A stretch of 64,000 bases of DNA from Erythrophleum ivorense (lineage: Eukaryota; Streptophyta; Magnoliopsida; Fabales; Fabaceae): contig JAIUCV010000002.1 of NCBI GenBank assembly GCA_026724425.1, forward strand, positions 9,305,001-9,369,000, read 5' to 3'. Both the position numbers and the translations under genes were made by a program. Positions 59,729 through 64,000 of the stretch are shown piece after piece (position 1 is the stretch's first letter; the number at the start of each line of letters is the position of its first letter). The notes below the pieces were generated by a model. It was not told the origin of the DNA. It saw only the letters and a list, made by a program, of their open reading frames with translations, and searched no databases.

Positions 59729-62700
59729 AAGAACTAATAAGTGAAGTGTAAAAATATAATGTTAATATGGCTAAGTGTGGTTAGATGTTTGGAACTAAAA
59801 AAGTTTTCAAAATGGAGAAGAAATGGAAATATATAATGCTTACTTTCTATGAATTTTTTGTTGGGATAGAGTTTTTAAAAGAATGGAATAAGCTTTTAGA
59901 GTTAAAATGGAATAACACTATAGTAATAACTTTGAAAGGAAGGGAGACACTTGAAGTGAGATAATGTAAGTGTAACAATGATGAAAGTATTTAATTGATT
60001 GTAATTGAAAGTGGCTACATGTTGTTGCTTACTCGACTTCTTAGCTAGACACAACAAGGTGTACCCAATCTCTTATTTATAGGAGTGTAAGTCAGCGGGT
60101 CAATAATTCCTAAGTTTTTTAGATAGTGCTTTTATAATATGATAATATTACAACTTTGCTTATGATGACATCTACTGTTTGTAGCTACCCACCTCTAATA
60201 CTTGATGCATAATTATTTCAGTCCATAGATCATAGATTTTGCCAAATATTTGTAAGGCTTCATGATAGATTTTTTTGGGATTGTTATTTTTTATCAACTT
60301 CTCTTCCATTTGATTGCTTAAGCTATTGCTCATAAATAAACTAGCAACAAATTTCAGATGTTACTTTTAGTTTGGCCAATTCACAAGAAGCTAAAACTTA
60401 AAAGGTAGTTAGATTACCTTAGTGGCAATGTTTTTAGTACTAAAAAAATGCATGTTTATAAAATAGCAAAAAAAGGAGGGAATTTATAAACACCTTCATT
60501 TCATGTTTATAACATTCATTTGATCATATGTTGTCATGTAAATTAACATATTATAATTTAAAGTTCATAACTCCTTTTAGGCATTATCCGAAACATGCAA
60601 GAATTAAAAGCTTAAATTTTGTCCTAAAGTGCCAAATGACAGAGTAGAATAATGACTTCCCTATTGTAAGGTTTTGTAATACACACAACGCTTATTTAAT
60701 AAATGGAGAACAATTTTATCTTAACAATAGAAGGAGAGTTTCCCATGGCAATATATGGTATTATTGTATTAGAGATTTGTAACTTTTATAAGCAATCAGT
60801 GGCAATAAATAGGGTTAATAGGAAAAAATTTTAATTGTTTTAATTTTGGATGCTTTGATGTTATGCAAGCATATAAGCAATTTTATAGTCAGCCAAATTG
60901 ATTGGCCATGGTACCATTTACTAATTCAAGTTCTTGATAATTTAATGATGAAAGCAAATAATAGTTAAGGCTATGGTTGCTACATGGAACCAAAAGGGAA
61001 TCAACATAATATATAGGCAATGCCTACTCGGGACTAGTTATAAGGTTGGTAACCTTAAGTCTACAATGAACTGTGACTACGTGAAAGATTATGAGTTTGT
61101 TGTAACTTTTTACGTAGATTTCACTTAGCCTTCATTTTCATAAACAAATCATGCCATATTTCAAGGTTAAGAAAGCATTGTACATATTCAATTAGTATTT
61201 TTGGCAAAAGTGTATTTAGCAGAGTTTGATATCAAAACATGCTATTAATTATGAGGGAATCCTGAACTAGGTTTGGTCTAACCTAGATAAGCTTTTATAA
61301 ACAAGGATGAGAGCTTGTTGACTCATCTTCAGAACATTAATTTATGCTTCCATTTTGAGGTAGAACAATAGGTCAATGGGGTATTTCATAACTTCTTTGG
61401 TTTTAATGGAACTATCGGTGTTTGGAAAATCTAAGCCGTAGAAGAGTCTGGTGGCTAGCTTGAAAGGAAAACTATAGAAGATATGAATAATGTTGTCCGA
61501 AGGTTAGAAATTCATCTTCTTTAATGATGTAAAAGTAGTTATAATTGATAATTTCTTTTCTTAGTCATAATTGATAGTTGTTTTTCCATTTATCACCTCT
61601 ATTCCTTGCTAAGCACACTACCTTCTGAATACATCATGTAATGAGTCATTTAATTCTTACCATTTCAATGTATGGTCTAGGACTCATTGTTCACCTTGGA
61701 TCCTAGAATACTTTCTTGAATTCTTAAAATAAAAAGGTTAATTTTCAAGTACTTTGTGAATTTCCCAAGTCTTATGAAGCTTATATGAAGCATTAATACC
61801 ACCAGCATTTAAGTCCCATGCAACTTTTTAGATTGTATCTTTCAGCAATTGTAAGATCTAAGGTATATACTCATATTAGAGTAACAAATTTTGATGACTT
61901 ATAAATATAGTTTATAATGCATTGCCTAATGTTTGAATCCTCTATTGCATATATCAATATGGAAGAAAGCAAATTTAATACTATTATTCTTTCTATTAAA
62001 AAGACTTATTCTTCACTTTTATTCCTTCACTTTATTTTGCATAATTCTTCTTTTAACCATGTTTGTCCCTGAGGCTGAGCTTTCTTTATGGGTAATCTGC
62101 TATGTGCCTATACTTATGTCATTATTTAATATTCTTTTAGCCCTTAAATCTTTCCTTGTTATTGTTCCCTTCCTCTTTTTGAAACCACCATGTCTGCCAT
62201 GAAGTTCAATGCAATGTTATTTGGACAATTATGTCGCTCTTATGAATCAATCGTTACAAAGAAGACTAACAGGTCATAGGAGTCTTATTTACCAAGAGCT
62301 AAAAAAGGGAAACTAAAGTAATAGAACAACTAACAATCTATAGAGGATCTTCTGACAATCAACTTGCTAAATAAAATCAATTCAAGGGACAAAAGAAAAA
62401 GTTGCAACAATAATTATAAAGAAAGCTAATAAAATATATATAAGAAAAAATTGACTTAGTGTTCCTTCTTCTCACAGCTTTTGTTTGGTGTTTGTTATTT
62501 GCATAAGGAGTTTATTTTTATTTTTTGATTTTATAAGGGCTGATGTTCCTCCTTGTGGGTCATGATTCAATTAGGGAGCAAATGAACTAGTTTTTTATCC
62601 AAAATAAAATAGAGAAGAATAAGTGAAAAACAACTCCTACTAATTATTATAAGGTACTTTTTCACAACAAAACGATCCATGCAATAAAGGTTCAATCTTG

Positions 62701-63952
62701 TTTTTCATTTTAGAATTTGTATAAAGAAAGCTACTATTCAACTAAGTGAAGGAACTAAGCAAACACATAATTAATTTCAAACACCCTAATAGGTTGTTTT
62801 TGTTATTCATCAATATCTATTCTGTATTCACAATTGATCCCTAGCAAACAATGTAGGGCAATGGTTATTATCCTCCTTAAAGAAATTGAATTCTCTTTGT
62901 TTGTTATAGGTAGGAGCCAAAAAAAGAAAAAGAGAAAAAAAAGAAAAATTAGTTTTCTTCATTATAATTTAGTCACTATCAATTCTTTGGTTTTACATAA
63001 AAGTTTTGATTCATTTTACCATACCAAATGTCATAGTGAAGTGTAAACTCTATCATGCTAAATATTTATTGAACATAATACACTTTGTTTGTTTGTAGTA
63101 AAATAGGGCATGTAAAACACTTTCCTATACTATTATGCTTTCTCTAATGTAAATAATAACCTTTATTTTCCCTTCACTCTTTCATTTATTTTCTTGCGTT
63201 TTACTTCTCAATGTGTTTTATGTAGATGAAATAGTGTCAGCAGGCAAAAAGCATAGACAAGCGTAGGTAGCTTGATCTTTTAGTTCGTACATGGCCCCTT
63301 TAATAGATTCATATCTTTAAATTGTCTCAAGTTTGTAAGGTTTACATCTCTAATCCACCAGAAGTTTTGTTGTCATGTCCTTGCTTTTGCTATTTGGTAA
63401 CGGTTCGATCGCTTTCACTTTAAAGTATAATTGAGGATGATATTGGCTTAATTTTATGTCATGAATTGTGTCCAAAAGGAAAATAGTTCACTTAATCTAA
63501 CATGAAAATATAGTTTACTAGAACTTAAACAGATGGGGCATATGATTATGCACAAAATTTGTTTCATACTATAGATTGAACCAAAATATGGCAAGACAGG
63601 AAGTGGTGGAATACAACAAACTAAATGCATGATATACAAATAGTTTTGCTTTGTGAAGTACAAGTTGAATGTAAAGTGATTCTAATTTACAAGAGGAAGC
63701 TACCTTTTACAAAAAGGGTTAAATATAACAACTTCTTGTCAAAAGTTGACTCCTATGGCCATTATGGTTATATCCCAAGTTTTATCAGATAGTTTACATA
63801 AAATATAAGTTAAGAGACAACTCAAAACTTTCGACAGAACACTTTTCCAATTAAAAAGCAACCAATGTGTACACATTTTAAGTACAAACCTATCTTATTG
63901 CATGAGGCACTATAACTTTTATCTCTTTCAAAGCTTGTGTAGCAGTTGTGAA
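59729..63952. other. Gene-poor AT-rich DNA
   Basis: The first few hundred bases probably belong to the 5' LTR/leader of the minus-strand copia element. Beyond that no coding region is supported. The hydrophobic open frame at 61,933-62,202 and others are of low complexity and lack known domains. The right end may be the 3' UTR of a minus-strand gene. Confidence 0.4.
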
Positions 63953-64000
63953 CTAATCGTCCTTTGCTTCCACAAAGAAGTCTGGCTCTTGAGGCTTTTG
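63953..64000 (-). CDS. Possible last codons of a minus-strand gene running off the window
   Basis: The minus strand from the window edge reads QKPQEPDFFVEAKDD followed by TAG. The acidic, ordered C-terminus and balanced codon use differ from the surrounding AT-rich sequence, and a 3' UTR-like stretch follows. It is only 15 codons long, so this is weak evidence. No family can be named. Confidence 0.25.
   Translation of the reverse strand, partial: QKPQEPDFFVEAKDD

Noticed and set aside
61933..62202. 89-codon hydrophobic plus-strand frame
   Set aside because: Leu/Phe/Ile-rich translation of AT-rich, pyrimidine-rich DNA. No conserved motif or gene structure.
1..64000. CRISPR arrays, operons or prokaryotic defence systems
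   Set aside because: The introns, the tRNA type and the transposon content are those of a plant nuclear genome. No regularly spaced repeats were seen.

Overview
The window is nuclear DNA of a eudicot plant. It is strongly AT-rich, has GT-AG introns, a plant tRNA-Arg gene, plant-type gene families, and old Ty1/copia, LINE and MITE debris. I cannot name the species.

Layout. 1-3.9 kb is AT-rich non-coding DNA with one dispersed-repeat fragment. 3.93-15.38 kb is an old, broken Ty1/copia element on the + strand with two recognisable LTRs. Its gag gene is split by a 5.6 kb insertion bounded by TGTAACA/TGTTACA, and that insertion holds a second 2.84 kb LTR-like insertion with a perfect 5-bp target duplication (ATTGG). 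15.4-46.5 kb is the gene-bearing part. 46.5-64 kb is gene-poor: a MITE, a 1.75 kb foldback (long inverted repeat), a decayed minus-strand copia element (56.4-59.7 kb), and possibly the last codons of a minus-strand gene at the right edge.

Gene part. Four single-copy-type genes lie in the order GGCT (ChaC-like gamma-glutamylcyclotransferase, minus), tRNA-Arg(ACG) (minus), PRK-type LRR receptor kinase (plus), nucleoredoxin NRX2 (plus) and a USP-domain/coiled-coil/kinase gene (USPK, plus). GGCT, the 3' part of NRX2 and USPK then recur in the same order and orientation from 31.8 to 46.5 kb. This is a head-to-tail tandem duplication. The outer ends are complete (last exon of GGCT-A, kinase end of USPK-B). 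The inner ends are cut (USPK-A stops at about 31.14 kb; GGCT-B diverges inside exon 8 at about 32.02 kb). About 0.8 kb between them is a LINE endonuclease fragment and adjoining sequence. Copy B has lost the tRNA, PRK and NRX2 exons 1-2, where a 2.3 kb AT-rich block now sits.

State of the genes. GGCT-A (8 exons, 220 aa) and NRX2-A (3 coding exons, 406 aa) look intact. PRK has intact splice sites but one in-frame TGA between membrane segment and kinase. GGCT-B keeps all catalytic exons but has a different promoter/5' region and a possible new basic C-terminus spliced from the junction. NRX2-B is a frameshifted last exon. USPK-A is a truncated pseudogene. USPK-B has a broken 5' half but a fully open 451-codon coiled-coil plus kinase half whose HRD motif reads PRH.

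Role. GGCT (glutathione breakdown) and NRX2 (disulfide reduction) both belong to thiol/redox metabolism. From memory, the same four families sit close together on Arabidopsis chromosome 4 (At4g31230-At4g31290), so this looks like a conserved ancestral neighbourhood rather than a new cluster.
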